From the NCBI GenBank assembly GCA_963728075.1, contig CAVSIP010000005.1, forward strand, positions 310,001 to 374,000: a DNA stretch of 64,000 bases, given 5' to 3'. Below the pieces are notes generated by a model. The model was not told the DNA's origin. It ran no database searches and saw only the letters and a list, made by a program, of their open reading frames with translations. This stretch comes from CAVSIP01 sp963728075 (GTDB lineage Bacteria > Actinomycetota > Actinomycetes > JAFAQI01 > DASSKL01). Of the stretch, positions 50,897-58,673 are shown piece after piece. Within the stretch, counting starts at the first letter, position 1, and every line of letters starts with the position of its first letter. The translations under genes and the position numbers were made by a program.

Positions 50897-51601
50897 TTGA
50901 TCTTCGGCTCGCCGATGGGCGCGGCTGGCTTCGAGCAGCTCGTCGGTCAGATCAGGGATCGCACAGTCATCACCTACGACCCCCGTGGCATGGACCGCAG
51001 CCGCCGTGAACCTGGCAGCAAGCTCACGGTGGAGGTACATGCCGAGGACTACCACCGCGTCATCGAGGCCGTCGGGCTCGGACCGGTGGACGCGTTCGGG
51101 TCGAGCGGTGGCGCCATGTGCGGCCTGCACTGGGTGGTCGCCCACCCCGAGGACGTGCGCACCCTCGTCGCCCATGAGCCACCGGTGATGACACTGCTTG
51201 AGGACAGCCAGATGGCGATCAAGGTGAACGCGGACATCGTCGACGCCTACCAGCGGAACGGCTTCGGTCCAGGGATGGCGAAGTTCGTCCAGCTGGTGAT
51301 GTATCAGGGCGTACTGCCCGACGACTACCTGGATCGGCCCGCGCCGGACCCGGCGCAGTTCGGTTTCCCCACCAAGGACGACGGCTCCCGCGATGACCTG
51401 CTGCTGAGCGGCAACCTCGCCATGCCACCGTTCGAGCCCGACGTCGGCGCTCTGCGGGCGTCGTCGGTGCGCCTTGTGCCCGCGATCGGTGCCGTGGGCG
51501 CGGGCGGGTTGGCTCGGCGCGGTGGTCCGCAGTTAGCTGCGGGGCTGATACACGGCGACCACTGCGCCCGTGCTGGTCGGGGTAGCCGAGAGAAGGTGTA
51601 G
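50897..51601 (+). pseudogene. Alpha/beta hydrolase truncated at its 3' end
   Basis: The frame encodes an alpha/beta hydrolase core: IFGSPMGAAGFEQLVGQIRDRTVITYDPRGMDRS, and a nucleophile elbow FGSSGGAMCGLHW. Homology fades after VRLVPAIGAVGAGGLARRG near 51525, where the sequence switches into a reductase fragment on the opposite strand. The last residues (GGLIHGDHC...) are therefore foreign and the catalytic His is missing. There is no ATG or GTG near the natural N-terminus; a TTG at 50897 or CTG at 50837 would be needed. Confidence 0.7.
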
Positions 51602-51906
51602 CGACGTCGGCGGGGTGCCCTCCGGGAACAGCCGACGGCCCGCGCCGAGCAGGCGTGGGTGAACGATGAGCATGTACTCGTCGATGAGGTCGTGAGTCAT
51701 CAGGGACTGGATCAGCTGACCACTTCCCATGATCACGAGGTCGTGGTCGGGCTGCTTCTTCAACGCGGACACCGCATCCGACGCGTTACCGGCGAGCAGG
51801 GTCGTGTTCGGCCACGGCGCCGGGTCCCGCAACGTCGTGGACGCGACGTACTTGGGCGCGTTGTTCAGCCCATCCTTGAACGGAGGGTTCCGCGTCCGAG
51901 AAGGAG
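51533..51906 (-). pseudogene. C-terminal fragment of a RibD/dihydrofolate-reductase-like protein
   Basis: About 120 residues match the C-terminal half of YyaP-like dihydrofolate-reductase-family proteins: DGLNNAPKYVASTTL, LVIMGSGQLIQSLMTHDLIDEYMLIVHPRLLGAGRRLF, and ALKKQPDHD. The N-terminal half (the SLDGV motif region) is absent; upstream codons are unrelated. It faces the truncated hydrolase with both ends missing their own termini. The following 245 bases to 52151 show nothing I can identify. Confidence 0.75.
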
Positions 51907-52151
51907 CCGTAACTGACCGTCGGGAGTGTCCGCCCTCGCCGCGATGAGCGCCAACGGGCGTGGTAGCCACAGGCGGCCGGGACTGGCGTCACCATCGCGC
52001 TGCAGGCGCCTTCGTAGATCATCGGGTCGCCGGCGGAGCACCGCGGACTGCAGCGGCTCGCTACGTCCGGGCACCGTTGGACAACTCGCCGAGCCGACCC
52101 GGCGCTCACGTTCGGTTGGCGATGACCGGCCACGTCGCTCAGTGGCCTCGA

Positions 52152-52874
52152 CTACGGTCGCTGGGTCGTCGGGAGGCTGTGGTCTGACCGGGGACGGCGG
52201 CGGGCGACGAGGACCTCGGAGTGCAGACCGCCGGCGGTCACATTGGTGATGTCGGTGGCTGTCCACTCCGTGCCGAGCAGAGTCCGCAGATCGACCGGGC
52301 GGCAGCCGCCGACGAGTCGTGGCCATCGTCTCCACACAGCGGTCCAGCCGCGCGCGACCAGTCGGGTGCCGGTCCCGTCTCCCGGGCCGAGGCTGACGAC
52401 GGCCAGCAGCCCGTTGTCTGCGAGGATGCGCGCCGCCTCGACCATGACCTGCCCGGCGTAGTCGCGGTCGAGCAGGTCGACGACGTAGGTCGAGACGAAC
52501 CGGTCGAAGCTGCCGCTCTCGATGGGCAGCGGAAGCCGACCGTCGACCTGCAGCACGCCCGCGCGTGCCGCCCGCTGGGCGAGCCGGTTCTCGCTCAGCG
52601 TCACCATCCTGGGGCTGACGTCAACCCCCAGGTAGCGGCAGTCGCCGGGCAGGACCTCGTCGAGCAGCCGGGCCGCCAGCCGTCCGGTCCCGCATCCGAG
52701 CTCGAACACGCCGGTGGCGTGGGCCAGGTCGGCCTTCTCGACCATCGCAGCGACGGGCCGGTCCTCGTACCAGCCCTGACGGTCCTGCCAGGGCCCGATC
52801 CGGTCGTACAGCCGGGCGACCACGCCGACGGGTAGCGCGGCCTCCGACGGTTTGGTGCCGATACGTGCAGACAT
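52152..52874 (-). CDS. Class I SAM-dependent methyltransferase
   Basis: This is a 240-residue methyltransferase with motif I VFELGCGTGRLAARLLDE (about 57-74), motif II YLGVDVSPRMVTLSE, and PIESGSFDRFVSTYVVDLL. The N-terminal VVARLYDRIGPWQD is typical of ubiE-like or small-molecule methyltransferases. No neighbour indicates its substrate. It is intact in a zone of fragments. Confidence 0.87.
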   Translation of the reverse strand: MSARIGTKPSEAALPVGVVARLYDRIGPWQDRQGWYEDRPVAAMVEKADLAHATGVFELGCGTGRLAARLLDEVLPGDCRYLGVDVSPRMVTLSENRLAQRAARAGVLQVDGRLPLPIESGSFDRFVSTYVVDLLDRDYAGQVMVEAARILADNGLLAVVSLGPGDGTGTRLVARGWTAVWRRWPRLVGGCRPVDLRTLLGTEWTATDITNVTAGGLHSEVLVARRRPRSDHSLPTTQRP

Positions 52875-52939
52875 GACTGCCCCCTGTCCGTCCTGCAGCG
52901 AACTTCACCGCGACACCCAGAGTCCCGCCTCCCTTGCTG

Positions 52940-53359
52940 CTACCGGGCAGTTGCTCCTTGCGCGACATACATCTCGAGTTGGATGTCGTCCGGGTCGCGG
53001 AAAGCGATGAGGGCGGAGCCGGTGGTGGGCGTGACCGTGATCCCGGAGTGCTCCACTCCGGCGTCGGTGAGACGCTGCGCCCATGCCTGCAGCTCGGCCT
53101 CGTCGCGCACCGCGAACGCAAGGTGGTCGAGACCGGCTCGCCATTCACTGAATGGGTCAGCGGCGTCGGGATGGTGGTGCCTGGTCAGGCCGAGGACCAC
53201 CCCAGAGGGGTGCCGGACCAGCCGGCGTTCGAAGTCGTCGGTGTCGAACGGGAACAGCGGTACGAACCCGAGCACGTCGACGTACCAGCGCACCGACACC
53301 TCCAGGTCATGCACGTTCAGGGCCACGTGGTGGACGCCGGAGAACGACGGAACACTCAT
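52940..53359 (-). CDS. VOC/glyoxalase superfamily protein
   Basis: This is a 139-residue vicinal-oxygen-chelate protein with two beta-alpha-beta-beta-beta modules. Likely metal ligands are H10 in VHHVALNVHDLE, H in LDHLAFAV, and the C-terminal Glu in DIQLEMYV. It may be a dioxygenase, glyoxalase or resistance protein. It is divergent from a TetR gene, with a perfect operator-like palindrome between. Confidence 0.9.
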   Translation of the reverse strand: MSVPSFSGVHHVALNVHDLEVSVRWYVDVLGFVPLFPFDTDDFERRLVRHPSGVVLGLTRHHHPDAADPFSEWRAGLDHLAFAVRDEAELQAWAQRLTDAGVEHSGITVTPTTGSALIAFRDPDDIQLEMYVAQGATAR

Positions 53360-53408
53360 CGCTGTTCACCTCTGGAAGGTCTGGGCCGCTGGCGTGCGCG
53401 ACCCGCGG

Positions 53409-53426
53409 ACTAGAGTGGACTCTAGT
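53409..53426. promoter_or_regulatory. Perfect palindromic operator ACTAGAGT-GG-ACTCTAGT
   Basis: Two 8-base arms are exactly complementary around a 2-base spacer. The palindrome lies 15 bases before the TetR start and 49 bases before the divergent VOC gene. A further CTAGT...ACTAG pair follows at once (53422-53437). This is the expected placement for TetR control of both genes. Confidence 0.75.
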
Positions 53427-53441
53427 TAGTACACTAGCAAT

Positions 53442-54056
53442 ATGGCAGCGTCAACCAGTCGCCGTCGGGACGCTGCGCAGACTCGGCAGCGGATCCGGGA
53501 TGCCGCGCGCGCCCTCTTCCTCGCCGACGGCTATGCCGCCGCAACGATCACCGACATCGCGCGGGCAGCGGGCGTCGCACCGCAGACGGTCTACTTCAGC
53601 TACGGCTCGAAAGCCGCCATCTTGTCGGCCGTCATCGACGCCGAGATCGTCGGCGACCTCGACCCGGTCCCGCTGCTCGACCGGCCCGCCGCCAAGCGGG
53701 TCAAGGCCGCGCACGGCCCAGCCGAGCGCCTACGGCGCGCGGTGACGCTGCTCTGCGATGTCACCGAGCGCGTCGCACCCCTGTACGAGCTCGTCCGAGC
53801 CGGGGCGACCGACCCCGAGGTCCGGGCGCTGCTGGACCGGCACGAGCAGCAGCGTCGGCAGACCCACCGCGTCCTCGTCGGGCTCCTCGCCGACGGTCTG
53901 CGCGACGGCCTCGGCATGCAGGAGGCAACCGACCGCCTGTACGCGCTGGTCAGCCACGATGTGTACTGGCTCCTCGTCGAACGCTGTGGCTGGACCACAC
54001 GACGGTGGCAACGACACTGCCACGACGAAGCGCGCCACCAGCTGCTCCCGGCCTAG
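53442..54056 (+). CDS. TetR-family regulator
   Basis: This is a 204-residue repressor with the HTH TITDIARAAGVAPQTVYFSYGSKAAIL (about 35-61) and an all-helical ligand domain ending DVYWLLVERCGWTTRRWQRHCHDE. It probably represses the divergent VOC gene and itself through the palindrome 15 bases upstream. The inducer is unknown. Confidence 0.9.
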   Translation: MAASTSRRRDAAQTRQRIRDAARALFLADGYAAATITDIARAAGVAPQTVYFSYGSKAAILSAVIDAEIVGDLDPVPLLDRPAAKRVKAAHGPAERLRRAVTLLCDVTERVAPLYELVRAGATDPEVRALLDRHEQQRRQTHRVLVGLLADGLRDGLGMQEATDRLYALVSHDVYWLLVERCGWTTRRWQRHCHDEARHQLLPA

Positions 54057-54189
54057 ACACCCAGCACTGCCCCCCGCCCACGGGGAGCCGTCGGCGTGAG
54101 GCTGCCACCCCGGGCCACCGCACAACGACGCCGGCGTCCGCCGCGACTCCGACGTACCGCTTAGGTCCGCAACACGGGAGACTGCCCGG

Positions 54190-54327
54190 GTGACCTCGGC
54201 AGTGGACATCTATCTCGCCCGGCTTGACGAGCCTAGGCGTTCGACGCTTCAGCAGCTGCGTCGCACGATCATGCCGTTGCTCCCCCGAGCAGAAGAAGCG
54301 ATCTCGTACGGAACGCCCCGGGCGTGA
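54190..54327 (+). pseudogene. N-terminal stub of a DUF1801 (YdhG-like) protein
   Basis: A GTG-started frame gives 45 residues, including VDIYLARLDEPRRSTLQQLR and PRAEEAISYGTP. This is the first third of DUF1801/iron-chaperone-like proteins, which normally continue with MPAF and a further 70 residues. A stop follows GTPRA, and the downstream sequence belongs to another gene. It is therefore a truncated relic. Confidence 0.7.
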
Positions 54328-54365
54328 CTGCATCGGCTGCTGGGATCCGGCGGGACAATCGCAGC

Positions 54366-54995
54366 GTGAGCGTGCGCGGCATGGTCCGGAGCGAGCAGGA
54401 TGGGTTGCGCGCAGTCCTCGTAAACCTCGCTGCGGAGGATTGGGACCGTCCGAGTTTGTGCGGCGACTGGATGGTCCGCGACGTCGTAGCGCACCTGATC
54501 TCGTTGAACGCGGCGGGCGTCCTCGGCTTCCTGCAGGCAACCGTGTCGATCCACTGGTTCAACGCAACGGAGGTACGCCGCCGATCGTCGCGGACACCGG
54601 CCGACCTGCTGGGCGAATTCGAGAACGTCGTGGGGATGCGGGGGTTCGGCAGGGTAGTTCCACCTTCCGCGATGCTCGTCGAATGGCTCGTCCACGGTCA
54701 GGACATCCGCAGGGCCCTGGGCCTGCGCAGAGAGGTTCCATCTGTGCGAGTCGAACTTCTCCTGCGGCGTTGCCTCTCGATCGCCAGCTTCATACCTGGC
54801 TTCGGTTTCACTGGGGGCCGGTGGCGCGCCCGAGGGTTACACCTGCAGGCGACCGACATCGGTTGGACGTGGGGTCGCGGGCCAGATGTCGCTGGCCCTG
54901 CGGAGGCCATCTTGATGGCCGTCCTGGGGAGAAGATCGGCTCTCACCGAACTGACCGGTGATGGACTTCCTGTGCTTGCTGCCCGTGTCAGCTAG
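54366..54995 (+). CDS. DinB-like/mycothiol maleylpyruvate isomerase-family protein
   Basis: This is a 209-residue four-helix DinB-type protein. It has SLCGDWMVRDVVAHLISL, in which the His is a metal ligand, then LVEWLVHGQDIRRALGL with a second His-x3-Asp set, and a C-terminal SCP2-like region. The family includes mycothiol-dependent maleylpyruvate isomerases, so it fits an actinobacterial thiol metabolism. The GTG at 54366 (VSVRGMV) is preferred to the GTG at 54324, which overlaps the DUF1801 relic. Confidence 0.82.
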   Translation: MSVRGMVRSEQDGLRAVLVNLAAEDWDRPSLCGDWMVRDVVAHLISLNAAGVLGFLQATVSIHWFNATEVRRRSSRTPADLLGEFENVVGMRGFGRVVPPSAMLVEWLVHGQDIRRALGLRREVPSVRVELLLRRCLSIASFIPGFGFTGGRWRARGLHLQATDIGWTWGRGPDVAGPAEAILMAVLGRRSALTELTGDGLPVLAARVS

Positions 54996-55190
54996 CTGAT
55001 TCCGCCGAGCCTCACCGGCGCTCTTCGGAGTTCCTGTCTAGTCGCGATCGCGCGAAGTAGTGACGTTCTGTTCGTCCGCACTTGCCGAGATGCGGGGGTT
55101 TGGCTGCCGCAACCCCCTCGCCGGTGGCGCCATGGTCGCGGCTGTGCCGCACTACAACGCACGGCTGGGCACGTCCCGACCGGCGTGAAG

Positions 55191-55625
55191 TCAGGACAAT
55201 GCGGCGAGGACCTTCTCGACGCGTCGAGCGCGCGTGTCTTCGCCTTTCGCGTCCGACACCTGCCGCACGAACTCCTTGCGCTTCGAGTAGGAAAGTGCCT
55301 CGAACTTCTCACTGAGCCTCGCGGCGTCAAGAGCTGCCCGGAGCTCTCGCGGGACGTCGACTGGGCGGGGACCGTCGTCGAGTGTGAGCGTCACCGTGAC
55401 GGCGTCGCCGGCCTTGAGCCCCGACGCGTCGCGGTGCGCTTTCGAGAGTGGGATCAGTGTCCGACCGCCCATCACACCGACGGTGCTGCGATAGCTGTAC
55501 TCGCCTACGGTCACAACGACGGGTGGGCGCTTCCCGGCGCCCAGTTCTGCCAGGTTGGTCGCAGGAGCCTCGATCCCCGTGTTGTTGCCGAAACCGAGGA
55601 TCACCGTGTCGAACGTGGTGCCCAT
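55191..55625 (-). CDS. DUF1905/YdeI-like protein
   Basis: This is a 144-residue protein with an N-terminal DUF1905 barrel (ATNLAELGAGKRPPVVVTVGEYSYRSTVGVMGGRTLIPLSKAHRDASGL) and a C-terminal OmdA/YdeI helix motif (FEALSYSKRKEFVRQVSDAKGEDTRARRVEKVL). It appears complete. Proteins of this kind are linked to stress or bacteriocin tolerance, but no mechanism is known. The 195 bases before it contain nothing recognisable. Confidence 0.82.
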   Translation of the reverse strand: MGTTFDTVILGFGNNTGIEAPATNLAELGAGKRPPVVVTVGEYSYRSTVGVMGGRTLIPLSKAHRDASGLKAGDAVTVTLTLDDGPRPVDVPRELRAALDAARLSEKFEALSYSKRKEFVRQVSDAKGEDTRARRVEKVLAALS

Positions 55626-55779
55626 AGCGGTCCCTCCACAACGTCTCGATTCGCCATCGTGCCATCAGTTACGACGCCTCGGCCGTGCGCTTCTCATCGG
55701 TCGCGCCGGTGCTCCGCAAGGCGCCCCCTCGAACGGCTGAGGCCAATACACCGTTTGGTCCTGCACTCCTGCCGGTCTC

Positions 55780-56012
55780 TGTCCGTCGCGTTGGGACTGT
55801 CCGGCGGCCGATGATCAGTGTTCCGCACCCCGATGTGAGCTCTTGCAGCATCGGGGCGCTCGCAGCGTCGACCGAGAAGGTCATCGTGTCAGGCGCGCTC
55901 AGCACCGCGACGTCGCCGCTCAGGACCAGTCGAACGGCTCCGACGGGTTGGCGTCGGCCTGGACGACGAAGCCGTCCAGTGACATACGCACATGGCGGAA
56001 CCTTGGTCACGT
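55780..56012 (-). pseudogene. N-terminal fragment of a second RibD/DHFR-like reductase
   Basis: Reading from 56012, one frame gives an MTKV-like start, a second gives SLDGFVVQADANPSEPFDW, and the first resumes with GDVAVLSAPDTMTFSVDAASAPMLQEL and GTLIIGRRT. This is the N-terminal 80 residues of a dihydrofolate-reductase-family protein with at least one frameshift and no C-terminal half. Confidence 0.72.
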
Positions 56013-56082
56013 CACCTCTGACGGACGTGGCGTTGAAGTCGCATCGGTCGACGAGGGACTTGCTTCCGGTGGCCGGTGGCTG

Positions 56083-56153
56083 CGAAGCCGGCGCACTGGG
56101 CCGGGGGTGTCCTCGGGCAGGTCGAGGAAGTGGTGCAGGTCGGTGACGAACAC
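56083..56153 (-). pseudogene. Short relic beginning VFVTDLHHFLDLPEDTPGP
   Basis: About 24 codons from a GTG at 56153 resemble the conserved start of a small actinobacterial protein family often seen in accessory regions. After PGP the match ends. It is too short to name. Confidence 0.4.
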
Positions 56154-56255
56154 GCCGGGAAACCTACCGAGCGCGCCATCGGACGCGAACCCCGCTGGAA
56201 CGCATCGTCTAGGGCGCCCTTTACTTGATGTCTACCCGGCTCTAGACTTACGTGG

Positions 56256-56380
56256 GTGAAGCGCAGGGACCTGGTGCGCCGGATCGCCCGGTCCCGCGGC
56301 ACAACGACATCGGCGAGAAGCTCGCCGTCGAGATCTTCAAGCAGTGCACGACCGAGCTCGGGGAAGCGTGGTGGAAGTGA
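56256..56380 (+). pseudogene. hicA: HicA toxin relic with internal deletion
   Basis: The frame starts like HicA (MKRRDLVRRIAR, from a GTG at 56256) and a shifted frame ends like HicA (VPRHNDIGEKLAVEIFKQC through EAWWK, stop at 56378-56380). The central 25-30 residues, including the catalytic His strand, are gone, and the join changes frame. The 5' region still has a TAGACT -10 box 7 bases before the GTG. The antitoxin gene follows immediately. Confidence 0.78.
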
Positions 56381-56769
56381 TGGCGACCTACCGGGTCGAC
56401 GTGGAACGCGACGGGCGGTTCTGGCTGCTGCGGGTGCCGGAGGTGGGGGTGACGCAGGCGCGGCATCTGCGGGAGGTCGAGGAGATGGCGCGCGACCTCA
56501 TCGCATTGGTCACCGAGCAGGAGCCGTCGAACGTCGAGTTGGACGTGCACGTCGCGATGCCGGCGGCGACCCGCCGCCACCTGCAGCGCGCGGAACGGCT
56601 GCGGGACCAGGCTCGTGACTCGCAGTCGAAGGCGGCGGAGGAGCTGCGCGCCGCCGCCCGAGAGCTGTCCCGGTCCGGGATGCCGTTGCGTGACATCGGG
56701 CAACTGCTCGGAGTGTCCTACCAGCGCGCCCATCAGCTGGTCTCGTCCGACCTGTCCCGCACATCCTGA
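56380..56769 (+). CDS. hicB: HicB-like antitoxin with C-terminal HTH
   Basis: This is a 129-residue protein with an N-terminal HicB partial RNase-H fold (YRVDVERDGRFWLLRVPEVGVTQARHLREVEEMARDLIAL) and, after a helical linker, an HTH (GMPLRDIGQLLGVSYQRAHQLV). The ATG shares bases with the hicA stop (TGATG). The antitoxin reads complete while its toxin is destroyed, so it may persist as a repressor or immunity factor. Confidence 0.82.
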   Translation: MATYRVDVERDGRFWLLRVPEVGVTQARHLREVEEMARDLIALVTEQEPSNVELDVHVAMPAATRRHLQRAERLRDQARDSQSKAAEELRAAARELSRSGMPLRDIGQLLGVSYQRAHQLVSSDLSRTS

Positions 56770-56937
56770 CCGCCGGGCGCACCCGCCGACGCTGGCGGCG
56801 GGCCGTCGTCCAGGTCGGCGAGCAGCTGCCGCAGCCGGCGTTCGCGGGTCGCGGGCGACCCGTGCCGGGCACGGCGAAAGCCCCCCGCGTGAGCGTAAGG
56901 GGTCGTGCCGTAACAGAGAGTGCGGAAGTCCGCATCG

Positions 56938-56980
56938 TAGCGGGGGCAGGATTTGAACCTGCGACCTCTGGGTTATGAGC
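56938..56980 (-). other. 3' half of a tRNA-Met(CAT) gene: probable attachment site
   Basis: On the minus strand CTCATAACC is a Met anticodon loop, followed by CAGAGGTC, a complete T-arm (GCAGG-TTCAAAT-CCTGC), CCCCGCT and the discriminator A at 56938. Upstream of the anticodon loop the sequence is not tRNA-like, so this is only the 3' half. Tyrosine integrases commonly recombine at tRNA 3' ends and leave such a duplicate at one end. The integrase gene starts 180 bases away. Confidence 0.85.
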
Positions 56981-57067
56981 AAAACCACGAGCGTGTGAGG
57001 GCTACGTTGTCCACATGCCGTTTCTCGACGTTTCCGCAGGTCAGAGCCATAGTAGCGGCAGGCTTGG

Positions 57068-57122
57068 CCAGGCCTGAGTGGGCCTGGTCCTGCCAGAGGC
57101 CAGCAAAATGAGAGCAAAATGA
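57068..57122. promoter_or_regulatory. Hairpin and direct repeats between att site and integrase
   Basis: CCAGGCC and GGCCTGG (57068-57074, 57081-57087) form a 7-bp stem. Two exact AGCAAAATGA decamers (57102-57111 and 57113-57122) follow one base apart. Such repeats between attL and int are typical arm-type sites for integrase or excisionase. They also lie in the integrase promoter. Confidence 0.45.
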
Positions 57123-57162
57123 AGATCACCAGATCAACCCAAGAAAAGCCTAGAGGTCACCC

Positions 57163-58281
57163 GTGATCGCACACGCCGAACGCCGCAAACTCCGGGACGG
57201 CAAGGTCCGCTGGTACGCCATCTACCTCGCTCCGGACGGCCGTCGCACCTCCGAAGGCGGGTTCGAGACCAAGCGCGAGGCCGAGCGACTGGCGCACCGC
57301 CGGGCGATGGAGATCGAAGGCGGCACCTGGGTCGACCCGGCGCGCAGCCGGATGACCTTCGCCGAGTACGTCGACCGCTACTACTGGCCGACGGCGCGGC
57401 ACCTGGAGCTGACGACGCAGGCGGCGTACCGGTCGAACCTCGACCGGCACTTCCTGCCCGCGTTCGGTGACCTGCCGATGCGGCGGATCGTCGCGTCGGT
57501 CGTGCAGACGTGGGTGAACGAGGTCAGCGAGGAACTGTCGCCGGCGTCGGTCGTGAAGTACCACACGTTCCTGCACTCCATCTTCAAGCGGGCACTCACC
57601 GACCGCGTCGTCGCCTACAACCCGTGCGACGGCACGCGGCTGCCGAAGGTCGTCAAGAAGCCCAAGCGCGCGGTGACCCCGGAAGAGTTCGACGCGCTGC
57701 TCGCGGCACTGCCCGTTCGCTACCAGACCCTTGTCCTGGTGGCGATCGAGACCGGGATGCGCTGGGGCGAGCTCATCGCGCTGCGTCCGGTGGACATCGA
57801 CTTCCCGACGTACACGGTGACGGTCCGCCGGGTGATCCTCGAGATCAGCAAGAAGATCACGCCGGACGGAAAGCGGTACGTCGAACGGGACTACCCGAAG
57901 GACGACGAGTCCCGAGAGATCCAGGTGAGCCCGGACCTGTGCCAGCTCATCCGCGAGCACATGGTCGCCCACGGCGTACGCGACGACGCGTTGCTGTTCG
58001 CCACTCAGGTCGGCACGCCTATTTCGCGGAACACCTTCCGCACCCGAGTGTGGCTGCCGGCACTGGAGGCGGCTGGGATCAAGCAGAAGGTGCGGTTCCA
58101 CGACCTGCGCGGCGCGCACGCCTCCTGGCTGCTCGCCGGCGGGGCCGACCTGAAGGTCGTGATGGACCGGCTCGGGCACCGCCAAATCGGCACGACCCAG
58201 CAGTACTTCGGCTCGCTCCCGGACGCAGGCGACCGGGCCCTGGCCGCATTCCGCAAGATCCGCTTCCGCACCGAGTCGTAG
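57163..58281 (+). CDS. int: Phage/ICE-type tyrosine integrase
   Basis: This 372-residue integrase has an N-terminal arm-binding AP2-like domain (KVRWYAIYLAPDGRRTSEGGF), a SAM-like core-binding domain (about 64-160) and a catalytic domain with R200 (ETGMRWGEL), H-x-x-R (FHDLRGAHASWLLAGG), LGHRQIGTTQQY with the nucleophilic Tyr. It appears complete. The GTG at 57163 follows a short leader. It mobilises the element that begins at the tRNA-Met fragment. A fragment of a close relative lies at 47502-47634. Confidence 0.94.
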   Translation: MIAHAERRKLRDGKVRWYAIYLAPDGRRTSEGGFETKREAERLAHRRAMEIEGGTWVDPARSRMTFAEYVDRYYWPTARHLELTTQAAYRSNLDRHFLPAFGDLPMRRIVASVVQTWVNEVSEELSPASVVKYHTFLHSIFKRALTDRVVAYNPCDGTRLPKVVKKPKRAVTPEEFDALLAALPVRYQTLVLVAIETGMRWGELIALRPVDIDFPTYTVTVRRVILEISKKITPDGKRYVERDYPKDDESREIQVSPDLCQLIREHMVAHGVRDDALLFATQVGTPISRNTFRTRVWLPALEAAGIKQKVRFHDLRGAHASWLLAGGADLKVVMDRLGHRQIGTTQQYFGSLPDAGDRALAAFRKIRFRTES

Positions 58282-58311
58282 CCCGCCAACCACCGCTCCC
58301 GCTGGACGCGC

Positions 58312-58329
58312 TATCACATCAGTGTGATA
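58312..58329. promoter_or_regulatory. Operator TATCACA-TCAG-TGTGATA of the HigBA operon
   Basis: Exact 7-base inverted arms lie around TCAG. The right arm overlaps GATAAT (58326-58331), a near-perfect -10 box for the toxin-antitoxin transcript, so binding would block initiation. This is the usual place for antitoxin autoregulation. Confidence 0.75.
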
Positions 58330-58338
58330 ATGAGTCGA

Positions 58339-58668
58339 GTGTGGGAGGTGCTCTACATGCCCGAAGCGATCGAGGAGCGAACGGCGCTGCCGCCGACCGA
58401 GGAAGCGGCGCTGATCAACGCGCACCGCAAACTCGAAGCGCTCGGCCCGACATTGCCTTACCCACACAGCAGCTCCGTGCAAGGCGCCGACCGGCTACGC
58501 GAACTGCGCCCCCGCGGCGGCCGGTCGCCCTGGCGGGCGCTCTACCGGCAGATCGGCGAAGCCTTCGTCATCGCCGCTGTGGCGCCAGAAGCGCAAGTGA
58601 GCAGGCGAAGGTTCGACGCCGGATGCCGGGCGGCCGAGCGGCGGCTGGCTCGACTCGAACAGGAGTAA
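58339..58668 (+). CDS. higB: HigB/RelE-like toxin (Gp49-type)
   Basis: This is a 109-residue RelE-superfamily toxin. Characteristic segments are ALINAHRKLEALGPTLPYPHSSSVQG, LRELRPRGGRSPWRALYRQIG and the following AFVIAAVA. It should cleave mRNA on the ribosome. I choose the GTG at 58339 because a GATAAT -10 box ends 7 bases earlier (leaderless), although in-frame GTG 58324 and ATG 58330 overlap the operator. The antitoxin gene follows after 5 bases, in toxin-first order. Confidence 0.85.
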   Translation: MWEVLYMPEAIEERTALPPTEEAALINAHRKLEALGPTLPYPHSSSVQGADRLRELRPRGGRSPWRALYRQIGEAFVIAAVAPEAQVSRRRFDAGCRAAERRLARLEQE

Positions 58669-58673
58669 CGACA

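Noticed and set aside
54992..55330. 112-residue minus-strand frame before DUF1905
   Set aside because: Arg/Ser/Pro-rich with no motif, overlapping a better-supported gene; treated as non-coding.
51533..56012. One reductase gene split by a 4-kb insertion (the two RibD-like fragments)
   Set aside because: The N-terminal fragment (FDW...GDV type) and the C-terminal fragment (YyaP type) belong to different subfamilies by pattern, so they are more likely two separate relics.
56938..57014. Complete tRNA-Met gene
   Set aside because: Only the anticodon loop, T-arm and 3' acceptor strand are present; the 5' half cannot be folded from the sequence beyond 56980.
57157..58482. 441-residue open frame opposite the integrase
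   Set aside because: It is the antisense shadow of a gene with an intact catalytic set.
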